Below are positions 50,674-61,253 of a stretch of 64,000 nucleotides of DNA, piece after piece. A program made the translations under genes and the position numbers. The notes beneath the pieces are model-generated. The model saw only the letters and a program-made list of their open reading frames with translations. It ran no database searches and had not been told where the DNA came from. Numbering within the stretch: position 1 is the stretch's first letter; the number at the start of each line of letters is the position of its first letter. This DNA comes from Devosia sp. XK-2 (GTDB lineage: Bacteria; Pseudomonadota; Alphaproteobacteria; Rhizobiales; Devosiaceae), in assembly GCF_037113415.1 (NCBI RefSeq), contig NZ_CP146608.1, positions 1,012,501-1,076,500 of the forward strand, given 5' to 3'.

Positions 50674-53310
50674 CTAGCCGGCCAGAATGCGGTCCAGAAT
50701 CTCACCCACATTGCGGCTGAGACTGTGCTGCTCCTTGAGCGCGCGCAGCGCTTCGAGGCCGGCTTCGCGGCGCGACGTTTCCAATATGGGCAGGATGCGG
50801 AAGCCGGTCAGAATGCGCGAGGCCACCTGCGGGTTTACCTTGTCGATCTCGACAACCGCTTCGGTAATGAACCGGAAGCCGGCACCGTCTACGCGCGCAA
50901 ACTGCGTCGGATTGCTCATGACGAAACTGCCCAATAGCGAGCGCAGGCGATTGGGGTTGGTCTTTGGAAAGTCTGGGGCCGCCAGAATGGCGCGCATCCG
51001 CTCTATCACCTCGTGATCGGGAGCCTGGGCCGAGGCCGTGAGCCACTTGTCGAACACCAGCGGGTCGCCGGCAAAGCGGGTGCGGAACTCGCCGAGCAGC
51101 GCGGGCGCATCCGCGGTCCAATGATGCGCAGAAATGGCCATGGCCGCATATCGATCGGTCATATTGGTGGCATCATGGAATTGTTGCGCGGCCAGCGCTG
51201 CGCCCTGCGCCGACCCGGCCACCAGCAAGGACAGAAGGCCGTTGCGCAGCGAGCGCCGGCCGGCCTGTCCGGCATCAGGGCTATAGGGGGCATTTGTACC
51301 AAGCGCGGCATAGGCGGCAGCGAGCTTGTCGCTTACCGGCGAAACCAATGCGGCAATTAGGGCCTTGCGGGCCTCCGATACGGCATCTGGATCGACATCT
51401 CTGCCGATGTTTCGGCTGACCACGGTCTCAGCGGGAATGCTCAACGCCTGAGCCTTGAAGGCGTCGTCGAGGTCCGGATTGTCCAGCGTATCGACCAGCG
51501 CCGCGCGCAAGGCGTCTACCTCGGCATCGGACCAGGCCTTGCCCTGTGCCGCATTGGCGATCAGCGCTATGGAGGCCGTTTGCAGGGCATCCCAGCGATT
51601 GAAGGGATCGCTGTCATGGCGCGCAAGGAACAGCAATTCGGCCTGTCCGAGATTGGTGCTGACCTTGACCGGCGCGGAAAAGCCCCGGAACAGCGAAGGC
51701 ACCGGCTTATTGGCGACGCCGGTAAAGGTCAGGGTGGCGCTGTCGCCCTCAAGTAGGATCAGGTCGCCTTCGACGGTACCGCCGGAAACCCCATTCCAAC
51801 CCATGGGGCTGCCGTTGGGGCCGATCAGCCCGAAGCGGACCGGGATCAAAAGTGGCTTCTTGGTTGGCTCGCCAGGGGTCGGGTCGACCTTCTGCGTCAG
51901 CGTCAGCGTATAGGTCTGGCTCGCCGCGTCATAATTGTCGGAAACGCCGATCTGTGGCGTCCCGGCCTGCAAATACCAGGTCACAAACTGGCTGAGATCA
52001 CGGCCGCTGGAGTCCTCGAACACTTTGATAAAGGCTTCAATCGTCGTGGCATCGCCATCATGGCGCTCGAAATAGAGATCCATGGCCTTGCGGAATCCAG
52101 CTTCGCCCAAAAGCGTAGCCAGCATGCGGACAATCTCGGCACCCTTCTCATAGACCGTGGTGGTATAGAAGTTGTTGATTTCGCGGAAACTGTCCGGGCG
52201 CGGCGGGTGGGCGAGGGGGCCGCCATCCTCGGGGAACTGGCTGGTCCTCAAGTTCTGCACGTCATGAATGCGCTGCACGGGGCGGCTGCGCTCGTCGCTG
52301 GTGAACTCCTGATCGCGGAAAACGGTCAGGCCTTCCTTGAGACAGAGCTGGAACCAGTCGCGGCAGGTGATGCGATTGCCGGTCCAATTGTGGAAATATT
52401 CGTGCGCAATGACCCGCTCAATGCCGTGGTAATTGGCGTCCGTCGCGGTCTCGGGCTTGGCAAAGACCAGTCTGTCATTGAAGATATTGAGACCCTTGTT
52501 CTCCATCGCCCCGAAATTGAAGTCGGAAACGGCGACGATGTTGAACACGTCCAGATCATATTCGCGCCCAAAGCGGCGCTCGTCCCAGGCCATGGAGCGC
52601 TTAAGGCTGTCCATGGCATAGGTGCATTCCGCTTCCTTGCCATGGGCGCAATAGATGCCCAGTTCGACCTCGCGCCCGCTCATGGTGGTGAAGCTGTCCT
52701 TGATCGATCCCAGATCGCCTGCGACCAGAGCGAAGAGATAGGCGGGCTTGAGGAAGGGATCTTCCCAGACTGCAAAATGAGTGCCGTCGCCCAATTCGCC
52801 CTGATCCACCAGATTGCCATTGGCCAGCAGAACCGGCGCCACCGCCTTGGGTGCACTCATGCGGACTTTGAAAGGAGCCAGAATGTCGGGGCGGTCGAGA
52901 TAATAGGTAATGCGGCGGAACCCTTCGGGCTCACACTGCGTGCACCAGGTTCCACCGGAGCGATAGAGCCCCATCAGCTTGGTATTGGCCTCCGGCTTCA
53001 GCGTCACTTCGGTTTCGAGAACGAAGCGGCGGTGCGGCGGCTCTACCAGCGTTAGCGAATTGGGATCACTCGCATAAGCGGACTGCTTCAGCGGCGCGCC
53101 ATCCAGCGCCACTGAATCGAGCTTGAGTTCATCGCCGTTAAGCACAAGCGGCGTGCCCGGCGCGGTCTTTTTCCGCGGCTCGATGGTCAATTGCGCCCGG
53201 ACGCGGGTACTCTCCTCGAGAATCTTGAAATCAAGCTCTACTGACACGATCCGGTACGGCGTGGGGGCATAGTCCTTGAGGTAAACGGTCTGCTCGCTCT
53301 CGATACGCAT
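50674..53310 (-). CDS. pepN: Aminopeptidase N
   Basis: An 878-residue M1 zinc aminopeptidase from ATG 53310 (MRIESEQTVYLKDYAPTPY); an ATG four codons upstream is less likely. Substrate-binding GAMEN (NFGAMENKGLN) is near residue 268, zinc site HEYFHNWTGNRIT with H303, and KEGLTVFRDQEF gives the third ligand. Length is that of proteobacterial PepN. It removes N-terminal residues from peptides in the cytosol. The 224 bases before the kinase at 50450 hold only a short ACCTTG/CAAGGT inverted repeat at 50477-50495. It is divergent from the ABC exporter. Confidence 0.93.
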   Translation of the reverse strand: MRIESEQTVYLKDYAPTPYRIVSVELDFKILEESTRVRAQLTIEPRKKTAPGTPLVLNGDELKLDSVALDGAPLKQSAYASDPNSLTLVEPPHRRFVLETEVTLKPEANTKLMGLYRSGGTWCTQCEPEGFRRITYYLDRPDILAPFKVRMSAPKAVAPVLLANGNLVDQGELGDGTHFAVWEDPFLKPAYLFALVAGDLGSIKDSFTTMSGREVELGIYCAHGKEAECTYAMDSLKRSMAWDERRFGREYDLDVFNIVAVSDFNFGAMENKGLNIFNDRLVFAKPETATDANYHGIERVIAHEYFHNWTGNRITCRDWFQLCLKEGLTVFRDQEFTSDERSRPVQRIHDVQNLRTSQFPEDGGPLAHPPRPDSFREINNFYTTTVYEKGAEIVRMLATLLGEAGFRKAMDLYFERHDGDATTIEAFIKVFEDSSGRDLSQFVTWYLQAGTPQIGVSDNYDAASQTYTLTLTQKVDPTPGEPTKKPLLIPVRFGLIGPNGSPMGWNGVSGGTVEGDLILLEGDSATLTFTGVANKPVPSLFRGFSAPVKVSTNLGQAELLFLARHDSDPFNRWDALQTASIALIANAAQGKAWSDAEVDALRAALVDTLDNPDLDDAFKAQALSIPAETVVSRNIGRDVDPDAVSEARKALIAALVSPVSDKLAAAYAALGTNAPYSPDAGQAGRRSLRNGLLSLLVAGSAQGAALAAQQFHDATNMTDRYAAMAISAHHWTADAPALLGEFRTRFAGDPLVFDKWLTASAQAPDHEVIERMRAILAAPDFPKTNPNRLRSLLGSFVMSNPTQFARVDGAGFRFITEAVVEIDKVNPQVASRILTGFRILPILETSRREAGLEALRALKEQHSLSRNVGEILDRILAG

Positions 53311-53556
53311 GAAACGGTCCAAATATGACGTTGGTTATGGTGGGGCCTGTGTCTGTCTGGTGACAGTCGACTCGTCGTTATCGTGTATCCTATGCGGCTC
53401 TCGGCTGCATAGCATGCTCTTTGCCTTCAATTGGGACGGCATTGGGGAGGATGATGCTAGAAGGTCGCCTGCACGTCGCTCCTCTGCACGTTTCGGTTGC
53501 ACGAGCGATGGTTCCAAAATTTCCGCACGGTTCGAGCCGTCGGCCATATATGCCTT

Positions 53557-53578
53557 GACCTCAACCGCGGTTGAGGTC
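53557..53578. promoter_or_regulatory. SoxR-box-like perfect palindrome
   Basis: A perfect 22-bp palindrome in the 322-bp spacer between pepN and the ABC exporter. The arms GACCTCAAC and GTTGAGGTC flank CGCG. The inner arrangement CCTCAA-6 bp-TTGAGG is the one of known SoxR boxes, and on the plus strand it begins inside a TTGACC hexamer (53555-53560), as in SoxR-controlled promoters. The expected -10 about 19 bp further is poor (CAAGGG), so the site may act differently. It lies 55 bases before the exporter start. I see no gene in 53311-53632 that I can support. Confidence 0.55.
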
Positions 53579-53632
53579 GCAAGGGTGTGGGCGAACAGTT
53601 CGGATGTCGCGAACAAAGAATGGTCTTGAAAC

Positions 53633-55483
<1,851 letters not shown>

Positions 55484-55486
55484 TTC

Positions 55487-55520
55487 AAAAAAAAGGGGCG
55501 GAACTTCGGTTCCGCCCCTT
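55487..55520 (-). terminator. Intrinsic terminator with UUCG loop
   Basis: Perfect 12-bp stem: AAGGGGCGGAAC (55493-55504) pairs with GTTCCGCCCCTT (55509-55520) around a TTCG loop closed by C-G, one of the most stable tetraloops. Read on the minus strand the stem is followed by eight T (complement of the A-run 55487-55494), so it ends transcripts of the EAL-domain gene. On the plus strand it lacks a T-run but lies four bases after the exporter's stop and may still act there. Confidence 0.9.
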
Positions 55521-57489
55521 AGCCGACCGAGCGTCCTTCCAGGCGGCTCAGCGAGCGCTCGCGCCTCAGATAGTCGTCCAGCTCGGCGACGGCCATGGGG
55601 CGGCCGAAGAAATATCCCTGCATGACCGAGCCGCCCAGCGACACCAGCGTCCGCAATTGCTCCTCGGTTTCGATGCCCTCAAAGACGCAGGAAATGCCCA
55701 GATTGCGGCAAAGGTCGATCATTGTTTTGACGATGGCGCGGCTCGCTATGTCGTTGGGCACCTCGGCTACAAAGCTGCGGTCGATCTTGATCCGGTGCAA
55801 TGGAAGCTGCTGCACATGGGTGAGGCTGGAATGTCCGGTGCCGAAATCGTCCAGCGCGATCCGGGCGCCCAGGCCAAGCAGTGTCAGGAGCGACTGATTG
55901 GCCTGCTGAAGGTCGCGCATGGCGGCCGTCTCGGTAATTTCGAAATCGATCCGGCAAGGCCCGGCCTTGCGGTCGATCAGGGCCACGATCTGCTCTATGG
56001 CGGTGGTCGACCCGATATCGTTGGCCGAAAGATTGACCGACAGGCGAATGCTGGGCGGCAGGATTTGGCTGATCGCCAGCGCCTGGCGCAGGACGCATTG
56101 GGTGATCTTGCTGATGCGCCCCGTCCGTTCGGCCATGGGAATGAAATCGCCCGGCGAGACCTCACCCAATTCCGGGCTGCGCCAACGCGCCAGCACCTCA
56201 AAGCCCGTCGTGGCTCCGAGCGATACGTCATATTGCGGCTGCAACACCACATAGATTTCATCATCGAGATTGGCCGAATGCAACAGGTGCTCCATATGGC
56301 GCACTCTGTTGATCTCCCTGGCATGTACCTCGGAGAAGACGACGGCGCTGCCGCGCGCCTCCCGCTTGGCCGCCGACAGGGCATAATCGGCGCGATCAAA
56401 CAGGCACTCGGCCTTGTCTCCAAGCTTGGACACGGCAAAACCTGCCGAAGCGGTCAGGTGAATGACACCGCCGGGCTGTTCGAAAGACAGGCGCATCGCA
56501 CCGCAGAGAACGTCACCGGCATGGGCCAGCGTCTGGCGATCCACCGGGCCTTCAAAGATCAGGCCGAATGTATTGCTTTCCAGCCGGGCCACGAGCGTAT
56601 CCGGCCGCCGCAACGAGTCCAGCCGCCGCGCCGCTTCTACCAGAACGCGGTCGCCGGCCAATTGCCCAAAGATCTGGTTGATCGACTTGAAGCGATCCAG
56701 ATCGATCCGCGCAACTGCAATCTCGCGCCCTTCGGCCTCGGCCCTGAGAAGCGCGTCGCTGAGATGGCGGTCGAAGCTGCGGCGGTTGGGCAGGCCGGTC
56801 AGAGCATCGCGAGTGGCCAGGCGATGGTTCTCCTCGCCCAACCTTTGCGTCTCCAACTGGCGTTGCACAATGGCGCTGCGCGACGCGACCAGATCGGCAA
56901 AATCGCGCGAATTGCCCAGCAGGATCATCAGCAGCACGGCCACCACGATGATCATGTTGATCGCGACGGCCACCAGCGTTTCCTGTCCCGATCCGATGAA
57001 GAACACGGTGAATGGGCCAAGCACGCAAAGACCCACGGCCAAGGCCGCGACGCGTACATGCATCAGGCAGAACATGCAGCCGATTGTGGTGACGCCCATA
57101 TAAAAGGCGATCTGCGATTGGAGATAGGCATCCCCATAGGGAAACAGGGCGAAGCTCCACGCCGTAAAACCAATGGCCAGCGCCGCGCCGATCCAGATCA
57201 TTGCGCGCAGATGGATGCGCGCCTTGTCCAGGTCCAGGACCCTGTGTCGTCCGCGCCACCACAGGACCATGCGCACTGCGCAAAATGTGGCCAATACACC
57301 GGGGATATAAAGGGTCAGTTCCACCGGCGCTACGGCCAGATGCGTCCACGCCACGATCAGCGTATTGGACACCAGCATGATATACATCAGAGGCACCTGG
57401 CCGCTGAGCGCGCGCCACTGGGCGAGGACGAGTTCAGGCGTTTCGGCCGGCGTCGACACTATTTTGAAGATGCGTCGGATCATCGACAT
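55519..57489 (-). CDS. Membrane GGDEF/EAL protein, probable c-di-GMP phosphodiesterase
   Basis: A 656-residue protein: about six transmembrane helices (residues 30-200), a GGDEF domain whose catalytic loop reads ESNTF (LVARLESNTFGLIF) and so is inactive, and an EAL domain with EVLARWR in place of EALxRW, but DDFGTGHSSL, KIDRSFV and FEGIETEEQL all present. The metal and catalytic residues of the EAL part seem kept, so it probably breaks down c-di-GMP, with the GGDEF part as sensor. The ATG at 57483 is an alternative start. It ends in the UUCG terminator. Confidence 0.85.
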   Translation of the reverse strand: MSMIRRIFKIVSTPAETPELVLAQWRALSGQVPLMYIMLVSNTLIVAWTHLAVAPVELTLYIPGVLATFCAVRMVLWWRGRHRVLDLDKARIHLRAMIWIGAALAIGFTAWSFALFPYGDAYLQSQIAFYMGVTTIGCMFCLMHVRVAALAVGLCVLGPFTVFFIGSGQETLVAVAINMIIVVAVLLMILLGNSRDFADLVASRSAIVQRQLETQRLGEENHRLATRDALTGLPNRRSFDRHLSDALLRAEAEGREIAVARIDLDRFKSINQIFGQLAGDRVLVEAARRLDSLRRPDTLVARLESNTFGLIFEGPVDRQTLAHAGDVLCGAMRLSFEQPGGVIHLTASAGFAVSKLGDKAECLFDRADYALSAAKREARGSAVVFSEVHAREINRVRHMEHLLHSANLDDEIYVVLQPQYDVSLGATTGFEVLARWRSPELGEVSPGDFIPMAERTGRISKITQCVLRQALAISQILPPSIRLSVNLSANDIGSTTAIEQIVALIDRKAGPCRIDFEITETAAMRDLQQANQSLLTLLGLGARIALDDFGTGHSSLTHVQQLPLHRIKIDRSFVAEVPNDIASRAIVKTMIDLCRNLGISCVFEGIETEEQLRTLVSLGGSVMQGYFFGRPMAVAELDDYLRRERSLSRLEGRSVG

Positions 57490-57541
57490 CGCGCTCGCGT
57501 TTCGTGCAGCGAGACTAGTCGGGCAAATACTAATTTATTTG

Positions 57542-57661
57542 TAAAAACGTTTTCGGCGGCGGCTGGTCCGGCAAGGGCCGTCACGCATGCTCGCGCGTGG
57601 GCCTGATTTCAACGGCGCCAGGGGCGATTTGCCCTGCAACGTTGCATTGAAATCGATTGCA
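57542..57661. promoter_or_regulatory. LacI-family operators ahead of the beta-mannosidase
   Basis: TGAAATCGATTGCA at 57648-57661 fits the LacI-family consensus TGNAANCGNTTNCA at all fixed positions. A second site, TAAAAACGTTTTCG at 57542-57555, has the central AANCGNTT and differs at two outer positions. They lie 56 and 162 bases before the beta-mannosidase ATG and 93 bases apart, so looping or double occupancy is possible. No LacI gene lies in the window. The rest of 57490-57716 holds no gene. Confidence 0.55.
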
Positions 57662-57716
57662 GGCGCTGCTATTGGCCATTGCGCTTCGGCTTTCGCCGAA
57701 TTCGGAGGAGACGTCC

Positions 57717-60236
57717 ATGGCCATCGCCGTTCACAATTCCGCCCTCGATCTGGGCGGGGAATTCACCTTGACCGCGAAGGCGCACGGCATCGAGACGAGC
57801 ATGGTTCTGCCCGGCGATGTGCATCACGCCCTATTGGCCGCAGACCTGATCCCCGATCCCTATTTCGGTGAAAACGAAAAGATGGTCATGTGGGTCAATG
57901 AGACGGCCTGGAGCGTCGAGCGCCGCTTCACGGCCTCCAGCGCGGACATCGATGGCTATCTGACCCTGACACTGGCTGAGGTCGACTGCATCGCCACGAT
58001 CTTCCTCAATGGCGAGGAAATCGCCCGCACCGACAATAGCTTTGTGCGCAACGACATTGACGTCACCGGCAAGGTGCATGCGGGCGAAAACACGCTGCGT
58101 ATCGACTTCGACATCGCCCCCGATGTCGCCAAGGCGCGCGCCGACGCGCATCCCTTCCCGATCCCGTTCACCAAAAACTACCAGACCAATGGTCTGGAGG
58201 GCATCCACATGAACTTCATCCGCAAGGCGGCCTGCCATGCGGGATGGGATTGGGGCATCTGCCTGATGCCGATCGGCGTCTATGGCACCATGAGCCTCAG
58301 GAAGTCGCGCCTGGCACGCCAGGAAAGCATCCAGGTCGATCAGGCTCATGGCCAGAACGCGGTCGAACTCTCGATAAAGACTCGCCTTTTCGCCTTTGCT
58401 CATGGGGAGGTTGAACTCGAGCACAGCATTGACGGCCAGGTCATCACCGACAAGGTCGTGGTGCAAAAGGGCGAGAACGTCTTCACCCGCAACGTTACCA
58501 TTCACAGCCCCCGCATCTGGTGGCCGGCGGGGCAGGGCGAGCAGCCGCTCTATGACCTCGTGACCAATGTCGAGGGAGAGATCACCACCCGCAAGATCGG
58601 CCTGCGCGATCTCAACTGGGTCGTAGAGAAAGACGAAATCGACCACTCCTTCAAATGCCGCATCAATGGCCGCGACATTACCATGATGGGCGCCAATTGG
58701 ATCCCAGCCGATGCCATTCCCAGCCGCGCCACGCCGGCTGTGGTGCGGGACCTGCTCGAAAGCGCCAAGGCGGCGAACATGAACATGCTGCGCATCTGGG
58801 GCGGCGGGCAGTACGAGCCGGACTGGTTCTACGATCTGTGCGACGAACTGGGCATTCTGATCTGGCACGACTTCATGTTCGCCTGCATGAGCTATCCATC
58901 GGACCGGACATTCCTCAAAAGCGTCGAGACCGAAATCACCCAGCAGGTGCGGCGCCTCAGCCATCACGCCTGCATCGCGCTCTGGTGCGGCGATAACGAG
59001 GTTATCGGTTCCCTCGATTGGTATCCCGAGACCAAAGCCGACAAGGAACGCTATATCGCCAATTATGACCGGCTGAACTCGATGCTGCACCGCATCGTCG
59101 AGGATGAGGACCCGGCCCGCCGTTTCTGGCCGTCCTCACCCTCGCTGGGCTATATGGATTTCTCCGATGGCTGGCACTCGGACACGCGCGGCGACCTGCA
59201 TTACTGGGATGTCTGGCACTCGGCCAAGAGCTTTGAAGCTTACCGCACGGTCAATCCGCGCTTTGCCTCCGAATTCGGCTTCCAGTCCTTCACCTCGATG
59301 AATGTCATCGAAACCTTTGCCGAGGCAAAGGATCGCAATCCGTCTTCGCCGGTTATGGAAAACCACCAGCGCAATGCCGGTGGCAATGCGCGCATCCTCG
59401 AAACCATGACGCGCTATTTCCGCTTCCCGCGCGATTTCGACCAGATGGTGTTCCTCTCCCAGATCCAGCAGGGTCTCGCCATCAAGACGGCCATCGAATA
59501 TTGGCGCTCCACCAAGCCGCGCTGCATGGGCACGCTCTATTGGCAGATCAACGACATCTGGCCGGTGGCAAGCTGGTCGAGCCTGGACTATGGCGGGCAA
59601 TGGAAGCTGATGCACTATATGGCGCGGCGCTTCTTCCTGCCGGTCAATGTCGTCGCAGTGCCGCAGATCACGACGGTGCAGACCAATTCGCGCGGCACGC
59701 CCGTCGAAGGTCAGCTGCCCGACCAGATCGCCCTGCGGGCCATCAACGATACGGGCAAGCCGGTGTCGATCGCGCTGGAAGTTCTGGCGGTGAAGGTAAC
59801 CGGTCAAAGCCGTACCGTTTTCTCAGGCAACTCGGCCGTCGGTCCAGATGCCGCCATCACCGTCACCGAGATCGCCTTCGGCGAATTGGGCGAAGATGAG
59901 TTCCTCTATTTCATCTGGAAGGACGCGCAGGGCAATATCTTGGGCGAAAACGATTATTTCCCCAAACCCTACAAGGCCTATGAACTGGTCGGCGCCGACA
60001 TTGACGCCAAATGGTCCGATCGCGACGGTCGGGCGGTGCTGACGGTGCAGTCGGATAAACCGGCTTTCTTCGCCACGGCCAGCGTTGATGTGCCCGGCTA
60101 TTTCTCGGACAATTCCATCACCCTGCTGCCGGGCCGGCCGGTGGAGCTGACCTTCATCCCGCGCCATGGCGCTTCGGTCAGTGCCGCAGACCTGACGGGA
60201 TCGCTGAAGCTGCGGCATCTAGCCGAGACGTTTTAA
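57717..60236 (+). CDS. GH2 beta-mannosidase
   Basis: An 839-residue cytosolic glycoside hydrolase from ATG 57717 with GGAGGAG upstream. The N-terminal sugar-binding domain opens with LVLPGDVHHALLAADLIPDPYFGEN-like sequence diagnostic of beta-mannosidases (MVLPGDVHHALLAADLIPDP). The TIM barrel has the acid/base E428 (WCGDNEVIG) and the nucleophile E519 (FASEFGFQSF), plus ANWIPADAIPSR and CMGTLYWQINDIWPVASWSSLDYGGQWK. No signal peptide, so its substrate must be imported mannosides. LacI-type operators upstream suggest induction by sugar. Confidence 0.93.
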   Translation: MAIAVHNSALDLGGEFTLTAKAHGIETSMVLPGDVHHALLAADLIPDPYFGENEKMVMWVNETAWSVERRFTASSADIDGYLTLTLAEVDCIATIFLNGEEIARTDNSFVRNDIDVTGKVHAGENTLRIDFDIAPDVAKARADAHPFPIPFTKNYQTNGLEGIHMNFIRKAACHAGWDWGICLMPIGVYGTMSLRKSRLARQESIQVDQAHGQNAVELSIKTRLFAFAHGEVELEHSIDGQVITDKVVVQKGENVFTRNVTIHSPRIWWPAGQGEQPLYDLVTNVEGEITTRKIGLRDLNWVVEKDEIDHSFKCRINGRDITMMGANWIPADAIPSRATPAVVRDLLESAKAANMNMLRIWGGGQYEPDWFYDLCDELGILIWHDFMFACMSYPSDRTFLKSVETEITQQVRRLSHHACIALWCGDNEVIGSLDWYPETKADKERYIANYDRLNSMLHRIVEDEDPARRFWPSSPSLGYMDFSDGWHSDTRGDLHYWDVWHSAKSFEAYRTVNPRFASEFGFQSFTSMNVIETFAEAKDRNPSSPVMENHQRNAGGNARILETMTRYFRFPRDFDQMVFLSQIQQGLAIKTAIEYWRSTKPRCMGTLYWQINDIWPVASWSSLDYGGQWKLMHYMARRFFLPVNVVAVPQITTVQTNSRGTPVEGQLPDQIALRAINDTGKPVSIALEVLAVKVTGQSRTVFSGNSAVGPDAAITVTEIAFGELGEDEFLYFIWKDAQGNILGENDYFPKPYKAYELVGADIDAKWSDRDGRAVLTVQSDKPAFFATASVDVPGYFSDNSITLLPGRPVELTFIPRHGASVSAADLTGSLKLRHLAETF

Positions 60237-60338
60237 TAGGCTTCCATACAAGAATATGCCGCCCGGTCATTGACTTGGGCGGCGCTCTTGTTCAGCTTGT
60301 TCGGCGGCCGCACATCCTCGTGGCCTCTGGATCTATGA

Positions 60339-61253
60339 ATGTCTCGTCCCTATGCGCCGCCCGCCGAACAGCGTTTGCTGGGCATCGGCCTGGCCCTTGC
60401 CGCCTATTTCATGTTCACCGGCATCGACTCCTCCGCCAAATGGCTGGGCATGGTCGGCATCTCCTTCGTCCAGATCGTTTTCCTGCGCTACGCCATCCAC
60501 CTGGTTCTGGTCGCCACCATCCATCTGCCACGCCATGGCCGGTCCATGGTCCGCTCCGCCAATCTGAAGCTGCAATTCTTTCGGGCCCTCGCTTTGCTGG
60601 GCGCCACAGGGTGCAATTTCCTGGCGGTGCAATATCTGCCGCTGACTGTCACCGGCTCCATAGCCTTCACCGTGCCATTGCTGATCTGCGCGCTGTCGGT
60701 GCCGCTGCTGGGTGAGCAGGTAGGCTGGCGCCGCTGGAGCGCAATCGCGGTCGGCTTTCTGGGTGTGCTGGTGATCGTGCGCCCCGGCACGGACGCGTTC
60801 CATCCCGCCACGCTTCTGTCGCTTGCAGCGGCGCTCAGTACCGCTTTTTACATGCTGCTGACGCGCAAGGTTTCGAGCTATGACAGCGCGGCGACGAGCC
60901 AGTTTTACGTCGGCATTTTCGCAACGGTTTTCCTGTTGCCGGTGGTGCCCTTTTTCTGGTCGTTTCCAACCACGCCCGATGGCTGGTTCGTCTTCTTCTC
61001 CATCGGCGTCTTCGGTTTCGTCGGACACCAGCTCATCACCGTAGCATCCAGCCTCGCACCGGCCACGGTTCTGGCGCCGTTTTCATATTTCCAGATATTC
61101 TTCCTCGCTGCGGCAAGTTGGATCATCTTCAACCAGCCACCCGATATCTGGCTCTATGTCGGCGCACCGATCGTCATCGGCTCCGGTCTCTATATCTGGT
61201 TGCGCGAACGGCGACTGGCCAAGCCGGAGACGGTGGTGGTCTCCGAGCGCTGA
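60339..61253 (+). CDS. DMT-superfamily (EamA) transporter
   Basis: A 304-residue membrane protein with ten hydrophobic segments in two EamA repeats (first: LLGIGLALAAYFMFTGIDSSAKWL..., VQYLPLTVTGSIAFTVPLLICALSVPLLGEQVGWRRW; second: LLSLAAALSTAFYMLLTRKV..., ATVLAPFSYFQIFFLAAASWIIFNQPPD). Likely exports or imports a small metabolite, which cannot be specified. It is 102 bases after the beta-mannosidase. Its 3' end overlaps the convergent NADH dehydrogenase gene by 64 bases. Confidence 0.85.
   Translation: MSRPYAPPAEQRLLGIGLALAAYFMFTGIDSSAKWLGMVGISFVQIVFLRYAIHLVLVATIHLPRHGRSMVRSANLKLQFFRALALLGATGCNFLAVQYLPLTVTGSIAFTVPLLICALSVPLLGEQVGWRRWSAIAVGFLGVLVIVRPGTDAFHPATLLSLAAALSTAFYMLLTRKVSSYDSAATSQFYVGIFATVFLLPVVPFFWSFPTTPDGWFVFFSIGVFGFVGHQLITVASSLAPATVLAPFSYFQIFFLAAASWIIFNQPPDIWLYVGAPIVIGSGLYIWLRERRLAKPETVVVSER

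Noticed and set aside
57831-59090. 419-residue minus-strand frame inside the beta-mannosidase
   Set aside because: Opposite a complete GH2 gene with both catalytic glutamates; shadow frame.
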